A stretch of DNA of 64,000 nt from Patescibacteria group bacterium (GCA_018971305.1 JAGXBC010000004.1:1-64000), one strand, 5' to 3'; counted from the stretch's first letter, positions 33,135 through 41,836 are shown. Numbers and translations are program-made. Notes: generated by a model not told the origin, from the letters alone.

Positions 33135-34043
33135 CTAATTCTTCAGATATCTCCTTACTGCCACCAAACTGGATAACGTTCCGATACCAACCCCAAAAAT
33201 TAACTGATATAGAAAAAGTTTGCCTAAATTTTCATAAAAATATTGGAAAACGTCCAATCCGGGTATAAAAACTTTGAGATAAGGTGAAACAAAATAAATT
33301 ATAGGAGCAGCGATTATCATACTCAACACCGCTGCCAAAATCCCAGAGATTATTCCCTCAACCACCAATGGTCCGCGAACGAAACTATTGGAAGCGCCAA
33401 CTACGCGCATGACTCCTATCTCTTCTCTGCCGGAATAAATAGCCAGGCGAATAGTATTGAAAACCACGAGTCCAGCCACAAGCGCAAGAACAATCGTCAA
33501 AACCCAGCCACCGCGGTTTACGCCCTTCACAATGGCCGTGAGGCGATCTATAACGACCTGATTCTTTGCATAACTTACAGAGTCAATATATTGAGACAAA
33601 TTGGGCGCGTCTAAATAATTGGCTATATCCGCATACTGGTCGGGCTGCTGGGCTTTGATGTTAAGAGATGCCTCAAGCGGGTTGCTATTCAACTCATTTA
33701 TCCCCTGGCTGATAGTCGCATCATCCTTGTGCGCCTCCTTAAAAATTGACAAGGCCTGATCGCTGGAAATATATTCAACGCTTTTGACCTCGGATAAATT
33801 TTCCAGTGATTGTTTAACATTTAAAACCTGGTCTTCCGAAGTTGTTGTTTTAAAATAAACACTAATATCTATCTTGTCTTGTATGGAAGAAGCAGCATGG
33901 TCAGCGACAACTCCGAATATAATCAATCCGACAAAAACCAAAAGAGCCAAAATCATAATGGCTACCGTAGCCGCGGAAAGCCAGCCGTGCCGCCAAAAAT
34001 TCTTGAAACCAAAATGGGTTATACGCGAAAGAACTGTGAACAT
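33135..34043 (-). CDS. ftsX: Cell-division ABC transporter permease
   Basis: A 302-residue FtsX with a helix near residues 20-45, a large extracellular loop (about 50-165) and three further helices (175-200, 225-255, 275-300). The loop should engage peptidoglycan hydrolase partners. It follows ftsE by 14 bases, the normal order. FtsEX couples ATP hydrolysis to activation of wall hydrolases at the division site; the M23 peptidase at 7889-9064 could be a partner, but this is speculative. Confidence 0.93.
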   Translation of the reverse strand: MFTVLSRITHFGFKNFWRHGWLSAATVAIMILALLVFVGLIIFGVVADHAASSIQDKIDISVYFKTTTSEDQVLNVKQSLENLSEVKSVEYISSDQALSIFKEAHKDDATISQGINELNSNPLEASLNIKAQQPDQYADIANYLDAPNLSQYIDSVSYAKNQVVIDRLTAIVKGVNRGGWVLTIVLALVAGLVVFNTIRLAIYSGREEIGVMRVVGASNSFVRGPLVVEGIISGILAAVLSMIIAAPIIYFVSPYLKVFIPGLDVFQYFYENLGKLFLYQLIFGVGIGTLSSLVAVRRYLKN

Positions 34044-34057
34044 TCTATTTAGTTATA

Positions 34058-34747
34058 TTATACCAATATGTATTTTCCTTTTTCCTCGTCGCGGATTATG
34101 CGGCCGCGATCAAGAGTAATAACTCTCTTCTCTAAAGTATTAATGACTTCTTTGTCGTGCGTCGCCAAAAGCAAAGTAGTGCCAAGCTGATTGATTTTCT
34201 CCAGAAGTTTGATGATTTCGTATGTGTTTAATGGATCCAGATTGCCAGTCGGCTCGTCGGCGATGATGATTTCCGGCCTGTGAATCATAGCGCGGGCGAT
34301 CGCCACTCTTTGCCGCTCTCCGCCCGAAAGCTCGTGCGGAAAATTTCCGGATTTTTCACTCAAGCCCACCATGTCTAAAACCTGGGGAACGAGTTCCACG
34401 ATATCTCTCTGCGGCCTGCCGGCAACCTCAAGGGCAAAAGCAACGTTTTCATAGGCCGTTTTCATCGGCAAAAGGCGGAAGTCTTGGAAAATAACGCCGA
34501 CGTGCCTACGAAAAGCCGGCAATTCTCCGTCTTTGAGCTTATTAACCTCATATTGGCTAAAAAAAACTCTGCCTTTAGTTGGTTTTTCTTCACCTATTAA
34601 TAGCTTGATAACGGTTGATTTTCCGGCTCCCGAACGCCCTGTGAGAGAAACAAATTCTCCCGGTTGGACCTCAAAATCAAGGTCTTCCAGAGCCGCGGAG
34701 TGGCTGTTATAAATTTTTGATACCCCTTGAAAAACTACCATAGCCAT
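34058..34747 (-). CDS. ftsE: Cell-division ATP-binding protein
   Basis: A 229-residue ABC ATPase. Walker A G-R-S-G-A-G-K-S-T, signature L-S-G-G-E-R-Q-R, Walker B I-I-I-A-D-E-P-T-G-N-L-D and H-loop T-H-D-K-E are complete, and F-Q-D-F-R-L-L is the FtsE-type Q-loop. Forms the FtsEX complex with the next gene and lies about 50 bases downstream of prfB, as in many Gram-positive and Patescibacteria genomes. Confidence 0.95.
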   Translation of the reverse strand: MAMVVFQGVSKIYNSHSAALEDLDFEVQPGEFVSLTGRSGAGKSTVIKLLIGEEKPTKGRVFFSQYEVNKLKDGELPAFRRHVGVIFQDFRLLPMKTAYENVAFALEVAGRPQRDIVELVPQVLDMVGLSEKSGNFPHELSGGERQRVAIARAMIHRPEIIIADEPTGNLDPLNTYEIIKLLEKINQLGTTLLLATHDKEVINTLEKRVITLDRGRIIRDEEKGKYILV

Positions 34748-34797
34748 TTTTTATTGACATCTCTAATTCTATATTGTTTGTAAAAATTCACAAGTGG

Positions 34798-35833
34798 TTA
34801 CTTCAAAGATTCTATCTCCGCCTCAATGAATATGTCCAAATCTCCGGCCAATACTCCCACAACATTGGAAGTTTCCGCCTTCGTACGATGATCCTTGACC
34901 ATTTGATAGGGATTAAGCACATAAGAGCGAAGCTGATTCCCCCACTCCGGCTTAACTTTAACGCGAAGATTACCCAACTCCTTAACTTGATTACGTTCCA
35001 TAAGCTGGAATAATTTCGCCTTGAGGTGCCTGAGGGCCACTTCGCGATTCTGCGACTGCGAACGCTCGGCGCGGGCGGAAACTGCTATTCCCGTGGGAAG
35101 ATGCACCACTCGCACCGCCGTCTCCACCTTATTGACGTTCTGCCCGCCCGGACCTCCGGCCCTGGAAAACTCCCACCTCAAATCAGCATCGGGGATTATT
35201 AGTTTCGATTCTACAAGTGCCGGCAAATCGGGGACAACTTCGACGAGAGCGAACGATGTGTGCCGCAATTGTTTAGAAGAAAATGGCGAGATGCGCACGA
35301 GGCGGTGCACACCCGATTCTCTCCTCAGATATCCATAGGCGAAAGAGCCGCGGATTTCGAAAGTACGCGATCGCGGACTGTCATCTATAGCGACAACTTT
35401 CCATTTTTGCCGTGCCGCGTATCCCTCATACATCTCTGCAAGCATGCGCGCCCAGTCTTCGGCGTCGTCTCCCCCGGCACCAGGATAAACAGAGAGTACG
35501 GCCGCCTGCTTGTCGTATGGTCCGCTAAAAAGAGTCGCGAGTTCCAATTCGCGGAATTTCTTTTTTACTTCAAAAAATTTATTTTCGTCGAAAACATTCT
35601 CCAGCTCGGCCACGCCGCTCTCGATTAAATAGAATTTATCCGTCAGGTCGCGCAGTTCTCCCAGAGTCTTTATTTTTTCGTCGGCGGCAAAACGATCAGT
35701 CCAAAAACCTGGCGACGACATTTCACCCTCCAGTTTTTCTATCTCTTTCTTTTTAGTCTCTACGTCAAAGCCGCCCGCCCAAACGGCGGGCTTCGGATTC
35801 AAGTTCGGTTAATTGTTCCCTATGATCATCCAT
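34798..35833 (-). CDS. prfB: Peptide chain release factor 2, programmed +1 frameshift
   Basis: Release factor 2 ends translation at UGA and UAA. The main frame holds the S-P-F stop-codon-recognition tripeptide (R-I-S-P-F-S-S-K) and the G-G-P-G-G-Q motif. It is not opened by a plausible ATG. An ATG at 35833 begins 22 codons (M-D-D-H-R-E-Q-L-T-E-L-E) that end at C-T-T-T-G-A-C with in-frame TGA at 35765-35767; a +1 shift on CTT continues D-V-E-T-K-K-K in the main frame. This is the classic autoregulatory site, giving 344 residues in total. The ATG directly follows the TAA of the zinc-ribbon gene, so translation is coupled. Confidence 0.93.
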
Positions 35834-36163
35834 TTATAGTTTTTTATTTGGTTTATGGGATTTTTGTTTCTTGGCTTCTTGCGCCAGTTCTTCGCGAAGA
35901 TAAACTTTCGCCAAATATCTTAAGTCTTCCTCGCTGGCATTTCGTGGATTGCTCCGCCGTGCACGCTCCATCGCCCTATACCACGCTGTATTCTCTTCCG
36001 ATTCTTTATATTTTATCTTTTTTGGATTCCTAAAACATTCCGGACAGTTTCCGGGACTATCGAATTCGTTACCACAACGATTACAAGAAGTTATTGTATG
36101 TATTTCCGGCCCCTTGGATTCTGGCTGAAAATTGGATTCCGATTGTTCCGGCATCAGAACCAT
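35834..36163 (-). CDS. Small zinc-ribbon protein
   Basis: A 109-residue protein with a four-cysteine zinc ribbon (S-C-N-R-C...G-N-C-P-E-C) at about residues 26-42 and a basic helical tail (Y-R-A-M-E-R-A-R-R and L-A-K-V-Y-L-R-E-E-L-A). No enzyme motif. The stop codon abuts the prfB start. A nucleic-acid or ribosome-related role is possible from charge and context, but the family is not recognised. Confidence 0.6.
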   Translation of the reverse strand: MVLMPEQSESNFQPESKGPEIHTITSCNRCGNEFDSPGNCPECFRNPKKIKYKESEENTAWYRAMERARRSNPRNASEEDLRYLAKVYLREELAQEAKKQKSHKPNKKL

Positions 36164-36179
36164 TGTAACTCAATTCCGC

Positions 36180-36545
36180 TTAATTTTGAAGATAATGCGC
36201 GGAAGGGATGACTGGCCTCCCATCCAGCACGAGCCCAAGAGAAAACATTGCAGTCGGTACACCCCAGATATAGGCAGCGGTTCCGTCTATTGGGTCACAA
36301 AACCATTTTCTTCCGCCACCATATTCAGCAGTGCTTTCCTCCTCACCGATAACTCCATCGCTGGGAAATGCTTTTGCTAATCTTTGGATAACGAGAGAAT
36401 TTATCAATTTGTCCGCGATGGTTACTTGGGTATTATCTTTTTTTATTTCGATATGCTGATCTTCGTCAAAGTATTTGCGCATTATTACGCCCGCTTCTTT
36501 AGCGATATCTTTGGCTGCAAATAATTCTTTAGTGTAGCTACTCAT
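36180..36545 (-). pseudogene. Truncated inositol monophosphatase family protein
   Basis: A 121-residue frame corresponding to the N-terminal half of an IMPase (normally about 260 residues). It has the metal-binding motifs G-E-E-E-S (near 67-71) and D-P-I-D-G-T-A (near 84-90) but stops at G-R-P-V-I-P-S-A-H, just after the first core strands. The C-terminal half with the last metal-binding Asp (W-D-x-A motif) is missing and is not found in another frame before the next gene at 36163. Probably a decayed gene after a deletion; activity is unlikely. Confidence 0.75.
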
Positions 36546-36644
36546 TACATAGACTGTATCATAAAACTATTGTGCGCGGGAGTTTCGCATGCCCGATAGT
36601 CAGTTGGGCAGATACGCTTCCAGTTCAAATCCGGGAAAACAGGA

Positions 36645-36681
36645 TGCAACTAAATTGTTCCAATGGAACAGTTTGGTTGCA
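36645..36681 (-). terminator. Hairpin downstream of tRNA-Thr
   Basis: Seventeen-base arms (TGCAACTAAATTGTTCC and GGAACAGTTTGGTTGCA) pair at 15 positions around an AAT loop, with TCCTGTTTT following on the minus strand. Confidence 0.6.
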
Positions 36682-36685
36682 CATG

Positions 36686-36757
36686 AGCCACCTCCCGGAT
36701 TTGAACCGGGGACCTTCGCTTTACGAAAGCGCTGCTCTACCGCTGAGCTAAGGTGGC
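36686..36757 (-). tRNA. tRNA-Thr (anticodon CGU)
   Basis: A full cloverleaf folds on the minus strand: acceptor GCCACCU/AGGUGGC, D-arm G-C-U-C/G-A-G-C, anticodon loop UUCGUAA with CGU at positions 34-36, T-arm CCCGG-UUCAAAU-CCGGG. Length 72 bases with discriminator U; CCA is not encoded. Followed by a strong hairpin. Confidence 0.93.
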
Positions 36758-36848
36758 GGCATTTTATATTTGAAATTTAACAAATTTCCGGCCAATTCGC
36801 AAACAAAATAGGCGTGGCAAAAGCCGCACCTATTATCACAAAATCGGA

Positions 36849-37040
36849 TTAATTAACAAACACTTCTTTAAATCTTTCTTCGCCGAATACTTGCTTGAAT
36901 GCTTCTGGTTTCCAAAGCCGTCTCAAATATTCGTTTCTCAGCCTTTCAATGTCATAACTTTCATGATGACCGTCAACAAATTCGTCGCGGATTCGTTCGC
37001 GTTTTCCGCGGACCAGTATCAGTAAAAGCGGATTATTCAT
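36849..37040 (-). CDS. Small hypothetical protein (63 aa)
   Basis: A 63-residue charged protein (M-N-N-P-L-L-L-I-L-V-R-G-K-R-E-R...) with a short hydrophobic start and a helical, aromatic and basic C-terminal part. AAGGAGG sits nine bases before the ATG, and an inverted repeat at 36808-36834 with a T run acts as a terminator. This single-gene unit with a strong ribosome site looks like the cassettes of the 41-50 kb island. Function not recognised. Confidence 0.6.
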   Translation of the reverse strand: MNNPLLLILVRGKRERIRDEFVDGHHESYDIERLRNEYLRRLWKPEAFKQVFGEERFKEVFVN

Positions 37041-37178
37041 CGTAGCATCCTCCTTATAGATAACTATCTACATAATAACAAGAACAACCAAATATCGGCA
37101 ACCCTACGCCAAATCTAACTCAGTTAAAATTGCTCTATCAAACAGAAATCAGTTGATTAGACGTTATGCCGTTTTGAG

Positions 37179-37712
37179 CTATTGAACGATTATCGTACCC
37201 GTATCGCTGGCGCGGAGATGGTTGTGATAATTCCAAGTTCCTGACTTATTGAATGTAAATGACCACGAGCCGCCAGGTGGAATGCCGCCGCAAGCGTCAA
37301 ACGTGTCGCCGGTAGGACTCGCGCAGTGCTGTTGGAGAGATGTGCCGTCATAAAGAGTGTGTGTGGGATGATTATTGGATGCCGGCCAGAACGAAGATGA
37401 GCTCTTATTTTCGAAAACAACCGTGTCGCCCCGGTTTATTGTCACGGCATTCGGAGAAAAACCACTGTCGGTATAGTCAACCGTAACGGTTATGGTTGCC
37501 GTAACAGTAGCTGGAGGAAGAACGGGTGTAGGATCAACGGTCTTATCCGTAGCAGGGGTATTAGCATCGGCACCGTTCAAATTATTCTGTGATACCGTGC
37601 CGTTCTGAACGCCGGGTACAACAGTCGCACTTGTTCCGGAATTTTTAACAACAACAAAAGTCACCAACACAACTATAACTATCCCACCTAAAATATATAA
37701 TTTTTTAGACAT
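37179..37712 (-). CDS. Anchored cupredoxin-like protein
   Basis: A 177-residue protein with an N-terminal helix (5-22), a Thr/Pro-rich spacer and a cupredoxin fold (about 72-177). Potential ligands are H115 and H118 (N-N-H-P-T-H-T-L) and H163/H165 (W-N-Y-H-N-H-L-R). The Cys of a type-1 blue copper site, expected at the position of Y162-H163, is missing, so it is not a standard electron-transfer cupredoxin; it may bind Cu(II) or another metal through His. A second Cys pair (C130, C141) could be a disulphide. Lies 14 bases downstream of the DoxX gene. Confidence 0.8.
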   Translation of the reverse strand: MSKKLYILGGIVIVVLVTFVVVKNSGTSATVVPGVQNGTVSQNNLNGADANTPATDKTVDPTPVLPPATVTATITVTVDYTDSGFSPNAVTINRGDTVVFENKSSSSFWPASNNHPTHTLYDGTSLQQHCASPTGDTFDACGGIPPGGSWSFTFNKSGTWNYHNHLRASDTGTIIVQ

Positions 37713-37726
37713 AAAATAATTTTAAT

Positions 37727-38200
37727 TTAACCAATGAAGTCGCGCAAGCGCGGGTACTTGGCGCAAAACGCCGCATTAGACCGCCAACTGTCTATCCCCC
37801 ACACGCGCCCTGCTCGTGAAGCGGCAAAAAACAACATAACAAATCCGTAAATAATATGTTCGTCGACAATTAGCGAATTGGCATCGGGATGGATTATGCC
37901 AAGAGGCAAATAATATAAAAGCATCATTACCGCTCCGAGCTTGGATGAAAGACGAACGCCTACTCCCAAAATAAGAGAAGTGCCAAGGAGCGTTAACCCC
38001 CATTCGTTCACGAAATTCGTTATCGGCAAAATAGCCGGACTCGCAAGCCATGCATAAAATCCTGACAGAAACTTGGCGTTATTCAAGTATCCAGCAGCTG
38101 ACCAGTTCGGATTTAAAACTTTCGTTATACCGGCGTAAAACATTAACCATCCCAAAGAAACTCGGGCTAGAACCAAAAACAATTTTTGCGATTTGGTCAT
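37727..38200 (-). CDS. DoxX-like membrane protein
   Basis: A 157-residue protein with four helices and the DoxX family start (R-V-S-L-G-W-L-M-F-Y-A-G-I-T-K-V) and W-G-L-T-L-L-G-T-S-L-I-L-G-V. Family members are subunits of thiosulfate:quinone oxidoreductase or unidentified redox proteins. Here it is paired with a cupredoxin-like protein, a combination that hints at quinone or copper chemistry at the membrane, though no respiratory genes are in the window. Confidence 0.8.
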   Translation of the reverse strand: MTKSQKLFLVLARVSLGWLMFYAGITKVLNPNWSAAGYLNNAKFLSGFYAWLASPAILPITNFVNEWGLTLLGTSLILGVGVRLSSKLGAVMMLLYYLPLGIIHPDANSLIVDEHIIYGFVMLFFAASRAGRVWGIDSWRSNAAFCAKYPRLRDFIG

Positions 38201-38258
38201 GAATAAATTATATCACAAAGAATAAGGTCGACATGAACCGACAATAAAATATATTGTT

Positions 38259-39455
38259 TTAAGAATAAATTCTTATCAGTTCGTCGAATTTGGACATTCG
38301 TTCCTTTACCGGTGCGCCTATTTTTACGCCATATGCTCCACCGGCGCGGGCAAGATGGATTATAAAATTATCAGCAGTTTCTCCGGAGCGGTGGGAAACG
38401 ATGCATTTTATCCCAAGCTTGTGCGCGGCCTTCATTGCCGCGCAGGCCTCGCTTACCGTTCCTATTTGATTCGGTTTGATGATAACGCCGCTTATCAATT
38501 TACCCCGCCCAGCTGCAGAAATAGCCGCGGGGTTCGTTACGGTCAAGTCATCACCTACTATTAATTTCTTTTTCTCAGCCGCCAAAAGTTCGGCAAATCC
38601 TCCGCCGTCGTTCTCGTCGAAGGGGTCTTCAACGGAAACAAGCATCGGAGCCTGGCGAAAATATCTTTCGTAGGTTTTTAAAAGTTCTTCCCGGGAGAGA
38701 CGCGCGCCTGCAAACATATACCAACCACCTTTATAAAATCCAGAGGCCGCGGCATCAAGCCCGATTTGGAAATCTTTCCGCAGGCGGAATTTCTTAATGA
38801 GCTCTCCTAAAATATGTATCGGTTCGAAATTGTTTTTGAAATCCAAAGAATATCCACCCTCATCACCTATGGGAAGATTTTTCATCTTGTATCTCTTGCC
38901 CAAAAAGTCCCCAAGTTTTTTATAAAAACCAACAAGTGTCTCAACGCTTTTCTCCACTGGCCGCCCAATTCTCACTACAATCATATACTCCTGGATATCC
39001 AGATCGTTATTTGCATGCACGCCGCCGTTTATGACATTGGAAAATATAAATGGCACGCGCTTAATGTTTTTGCCGGGGAAAAATTCTTTTTGCAATATCT
39101 GCCATGGCTCTTTTTTATGTTCAAAAGCCAATCCGCGCGTAAAAGCGATGGAGGCACCGAGCATAACATTGCCGCCAAATTTCTTTTTGTCCGACGTACC
39201 ATCCAGCTTTAGAAGAAAGCGATCGAACTTAGTAATGGAGATAAATCTCTTGCCGCGAAGTTTCTTGTTAAGTAATTCTCCGGCTTTCTTGGCCGCTTTC
39301 GGCGGTAATACAAATACTTCCCGTTCTCCGCGGCTTTTTCCGGAAGGCACCTGACCGAAAAATTCTTCGCCGCTGCCGTCAACAATGCAAACCTCAACAG
39401 TCGGCTCGCCGCGTGAGTCGAAAATTTCTCTGACAAGTAAATTTTTTACCGTCAT
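38259..39455 (-). CDS. eno: Enolase, divergent short form
   Basis: A 398-residue enolase (typical about 430) converting 2-phosphoglycerate to phosphoenolpyruvate. Core residues are kept: G-D-E-G-G at 197-201, metal ligands D234, E276 and D302, K327 in I-I-K-P-N-Q-I-G, and H355 in S-H-R-S-G-E-T. The mobile loop, normally S-G-A-S-T-G, reads S-G-K-S-R-G (38-43): the metal-binding serine is kept but charged residues surround it. It lies three bases downstream of the D-2-hydroxyacid dehydrogenase gene. Very likely the functional enolase of this lineage. Confidence 0.9.
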   Translation of the reverse strand: MTVKNLLVREIFDSRGEPTVEVCIVDGSGEEFFGQVPSGKSRGEREVFVLPPKAAKKAGELLNKKLRGKRFISITKFDRFLLKLDGTSDKKKFGGNVMLGASIAFTRGLAFEHKKEPWQILQKEFFPGKNIKRVPFIFSNVINGGVHANNDLDIQEYMIVVRIGRPVEKSVETLVGFYKKLGDFLGKRYKMKNLPIGDEGGYSLDFKNNFEPIHILGELIKKFRLRKDFQIGLDAAASGFYKGGWYMFAGARLSREELLKTYERYFRQAPMLVSVEDPFDENDGGGFAELLAAEKKKLIVGDDLTVTNPAAISAAGRGKLISGVIIKPNQIGTVSEACAAMKAAHKLGIKCIVSHRSGETADNFIIHLARAGGAYGVKIGAPVKERMSKFDELIRIYS

Positions 39456-39457
39456 CC

Positions 39458-40447
39458 TTATTTATTTGGCACTAAATTCACCGGCTTTCCTTCGGTGAAG
39501 GCAACAATATTATCTATCGTGGTTTCCAAAATTCTCTGGAACGCTTCCTTGGTATTGAAGGCGTTGTGCGGCGTAACTATTACGTTCGGCATCATAACAA
39601 GTTCGCGGTCAAGGCTCATGTCCCCCGCTTTCATATTCGCTTCTTCTTCAAGCACATCAAGCCCCGCGCCGCCAAGCTGTCCGGATTTGAGCGCGGCGAT
39701 AACCGCAGGCGTTTCCACTATAGCCCCGCGGGCTGTATTAATAAGATAGGCACCCTTCTTCATTAAGCCGATGTTATTTTTATTTATAAGGTGGTGCGTT
39801 GACGGCAAATACGGGCAATGGATGGTAATAACATCGCTCTCTGCGAGAATTTCTTCCAACGAAACATAGGAGTATCCCATCTCTTTGGCAAAAGCGTCAT
39901 CGTGGTAAACATCATACGCCACTATTTTCATTCCAAAACCTTTTCCCATGCGGACCGCGTGTTTGCCGATACGACCGGTACCGATAACGCCCAGAGTTTT
40001 GCCTGCCAGGTCAAAACCGCAAAGCCCGTCCGTGGAAAATTTCTTTTCGTCTTTAACCCGAACGCTCGCTTCGCGTATCTTCCGAGATAAAGCAAGGAGG
40101 AGGGCAAAAGCGAATTCTGCCACCGTATTTTCCCCGTATGCGGGCACCGATGAAACCTGGACCCCGCGTTCCGCTGCGGCTTTAAGGTCTATGTGATCAA
40201 AACCGGTCGAGAGCGTGGCTATGAATTTAAGTTCCGGCAGGACGCTTATCGTAGACGCATCAACCTTGGAATCCATAAAAACCCCGGCGATATCGAAATC
40301 TTTTTCGGATGGGATACTATCTTTATTTAATAATTCACCGGAGAAAACGACTTCCACTCCGGCTTTTTTTAATTTCTCGCTGCTTTCCACGTAATCCTTT
40401 CCTTCGCCCCAATATTTAAAATTAAAAAATATTGCTTTATGATTCAT
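39458..40447 (-). CDS. D-isomer 2-hydroxyacid dehydrogenase (D-lactate dehydrogenase-like)
   Basis: A 329-residue NAD-dependent enzyme. The Rossmann motif G-T-G-R-I-G lies at 156-161; catalytic Arg is in I-N-T-A-R-G-A-I-V, Glu in the L-E-E-E-A region and His in V-T-P-H-N-A-F. The sequence order is closest to LdhA-type D-lactate dehydrogenases, but hydroxypyruvate or phosphoglycerate reductase-like activity cannot be excluded. Overlapping transcription with enolase suggests a role at the end of glycolysis, regenerating NAD by reducing pyruvate. Confidence 0.85.
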   Translation of the reverse strand: MNHKAIFFNFKYWGEGKDYVESSEKLKKAGVEVVFSGELLNKDSIPSEKDFDIAGVFMDSKVDASTISVLPELKFIATLSTGFDHIDLKAAAERGVQVSSVPAYGENTVAEFAFALLLALSRKIREASVRVKDEKKFSTDGLCGFDLAGKTLGVIGTGRIGKHAVRMGKGFGMKIVAYDVYHDDAFAKEMGYSYVSLEEILAESDVITIHCPYLPSTHHLINKNNIGLMKKGAYLINTARGAIVETPAVIAALKSGQLGGAGLDVLEEEANMKAGDMSLDRELVMMPNVIVTPHNAFNTKEAFQRILETTIDNIVAFTEGKPVNLVPNK

Positions 40448-40517
40448 ATAATAATTTTAGAACAATTTTACCGAGATGCACAAATGATGATTGTGGCCAG
40501 TTAGAGATAATAATAAA

Positions 40518-41297
40518 CTATGGAACGTCATCAATTTTCATTGCTGCAAGACATAAAAACAAAGGTATTTCTTTCCGGGCAATGTCTTCCGCCTTGGCCC
40601 GCGGACCCGGCTCGCTCTTTTTATGCGAATTCCATTCTTCCAGCGCCGTAACCGCTAAACCGGCTTTCCGTAACACCTTAAAATAAAATTGCAGCGGACG
40701 GTGAAAAGAAAGCGTATGCTTTCCCGGATTGTCCCCGGGGTGCATCTCTATCGGCACCTTGGCCTCGGAAAGATATTTATCTATGCGACGATATTGTATT
40801 TTGGCCTTATCATCCCAACCCCAACTGCTGGCTTTGGGAACGCGGAATGCAGGATGGTTCATGACGATAAAAATCTTGCCGCCAAGCTTAAGTACGCGCG
40901 CGCATTCGCGCAACGCCTCCCCAACACCGTCTATGTTTTGCAGGGCGAGAACGACAGCAATCTTATTTACGCTTTCGTTCTTTATAAATGGAAACTTTCC
41001 CGCGGAAGCAACTTCAAAATGAATATCTTCGGGCGAATGAGTCCTGGCCAGAGCTATTAAAGTCCGCGATGCGTCAACTCCCGTGACTCGCGCTCCGGCT
41101 CGCAGAAATTCCCTGGCGAAAAACCCTTGTCCGCAGGCAAGATCAAGAACCGTCTCTCCCTTTTTTATTTCCATAAGGCGCAAAAGGTTGGGCAATATCA
41201 AATCTTTCTGATACGTCCCCTGGCCCTCAAGCATTCGGTCATACCATTTAGCAACCCCCTCCCAGGAAGTATCTTTTTTATGTACGGGTTTTTTCAT
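40518..41297 (-). CDS. SAM-dependent class I methyltransferase
   Basis: A 259-residue enzyme with motif I V-L-D-L-A-C-G-Q-G-F-F, acidic G-V-D-A-S after strand 2, and the later A-L-Q-N-I-D-G and N-H-P-A-F motifs. N-H-P-A-F could suggest an amino- or hydroxy-group methylating enzyme, but the substrate is unknown. I begin at the ATG at 41297, because a TATAAT-like box lies twelve to eighteen bases before it. It is divergent from the first cassette of the accessory island. Confidence 0.85.
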   Translation of the reverse strand: MKKPVHKKDTSWEGVAKWYDRMLEGQGTYQKDLILPNLLRLMEIKKGETVLDLACGQGFFAREFLRAGARVTGVDASRTLIALARTHSPEDIHFEVASAGKFPFIKNESVNKIAVVLALQNIDGVGEALRECARVLKLGGKIFIVMNHPAFRVPKASSWGWDDKAKIQYRRIDKYLSEAKVPIEMHPGDNPGKHTLSFHRPLQFYFKVLRKAGLAVTALEEWNSHKKSEPGPRAKAEDIARKEIPLFLCLAAMKIDDVP

Positions 41298-41348
41298 GCG
41301 GTTGCTCTTATTATATTGGCCAGAAGGAAATAATAAAAGCTCCACGGT

Positions 41349-41377
41349 TTGACGCGAAAAAAAATTTGCGATAAAAT
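41349..41377 (+). promoter_or_regulatory. Sigma-70 promoter of the small membrane protein gene
   Basis: TTGACG (41349-41354), 17-base spacer, TAAAAT (41372-41377), followed by GGAGGA before the ATG at 41408. Confidence 0.7.
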
Positions 41378-41407
41378 ATCCTAAGTTTATTTTGGAAGGA
41401 GGAAACT

Positions 41408-41707
41408 ATGCTTCTCTGGGTAGGATTACTTTTGGCAGGTCTTTCCCTTTTTGGTTTCGTGGGATACTCCCACATCCGATACGGGTATTACTGGGCCATG
41501 CGTCCCGACAAACTTGTTGTTGCCGTGTGCTTAACCGCATGGGCTATGTATTACGTCGGCTTGATTAAGCTGGTAGGAACTGAGCATGTTAACACCACCT
41601 ACATTGGTATTAAAATCCTTGCATTTATACTCACGCTTGGAGTTCTCACCTCAAGTAATAAAGTAGGTAGGGCCATAGCTAGAGTAAGAAATCGGAGAGA
41701 AGAATAA
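41408..41707 (+). CDS. Small membrane protein, GYSxxRxGxYW family, copy 1
   Basis: A 99-residue protein with three hydrophobic helices (about 3-19, 36-56, 63-82) and a basic tail. It is a paralogue of the protein at 46787-47104: both share L-F-G-x-x-G-Y-S, then H/D-x-R-x-G-x-Y-W-x-x-R-x-D, L-Y/Y-Y-x-x-L-I-x-L-x-G and a basic end. Promoter, Shine-Dalgarno sequence and terminator are all its own. Function unknown; I do not recognise the family. Confidence 0.7.
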   Translation: MLLWVGLLLAGLSLFGFVGYSHIRYGYYWAMRPDKLVVAVCLTAWAMYYVGLIKLVGTEHVNTTYIGIKILAFILTLGVLTSSNKVGRAIARVRNRREE

Positions 41708-41740
41708 AATTTCTCCCGCAAAACATCCTAAAACCCACAA

Positions 41741-41762
41741 CGACCCGCCAAATTGGTGGGCG
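41741..41762 (+). terminator. Terminator of small membrane protein gene (copy 1)
   Basis: CCGCCAA/TTGGTGGG-type stem with a short loop and GTTTTTAT behind it; the near-identical element follows copy 2 at 47119-47139. Confidence 0.7.
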
Positions 41763-41792
41763 TTTTTATATCCAAAAATAGATTTAATAAAA

Positions 41793-41817
41793 AACCACCC
41801 AGAAAATCTGGGCGGTT
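41793..41817 (-). terminator. Terminator of the zinc-ribbon gene
   Basis: Ten-base-pair stem AACCACCCAG/CTGGGCGGTT with one wobble, A5 loop region, T run on the minus strand. Confidence 0.8.
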
Positions 41818-41836
41818 CGCACAAATAGGATAATTA

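Noticed and set aside
36618..36634. A second tRNA-like T-arm (CCAGTTCAAATCCGGG) on the plus strand near tRNA-Thr
   Set aside because: No acceptor, D or anticodon arm can be folded around it; at most a small remnant, with only 4 of 5 T-stem pairs.
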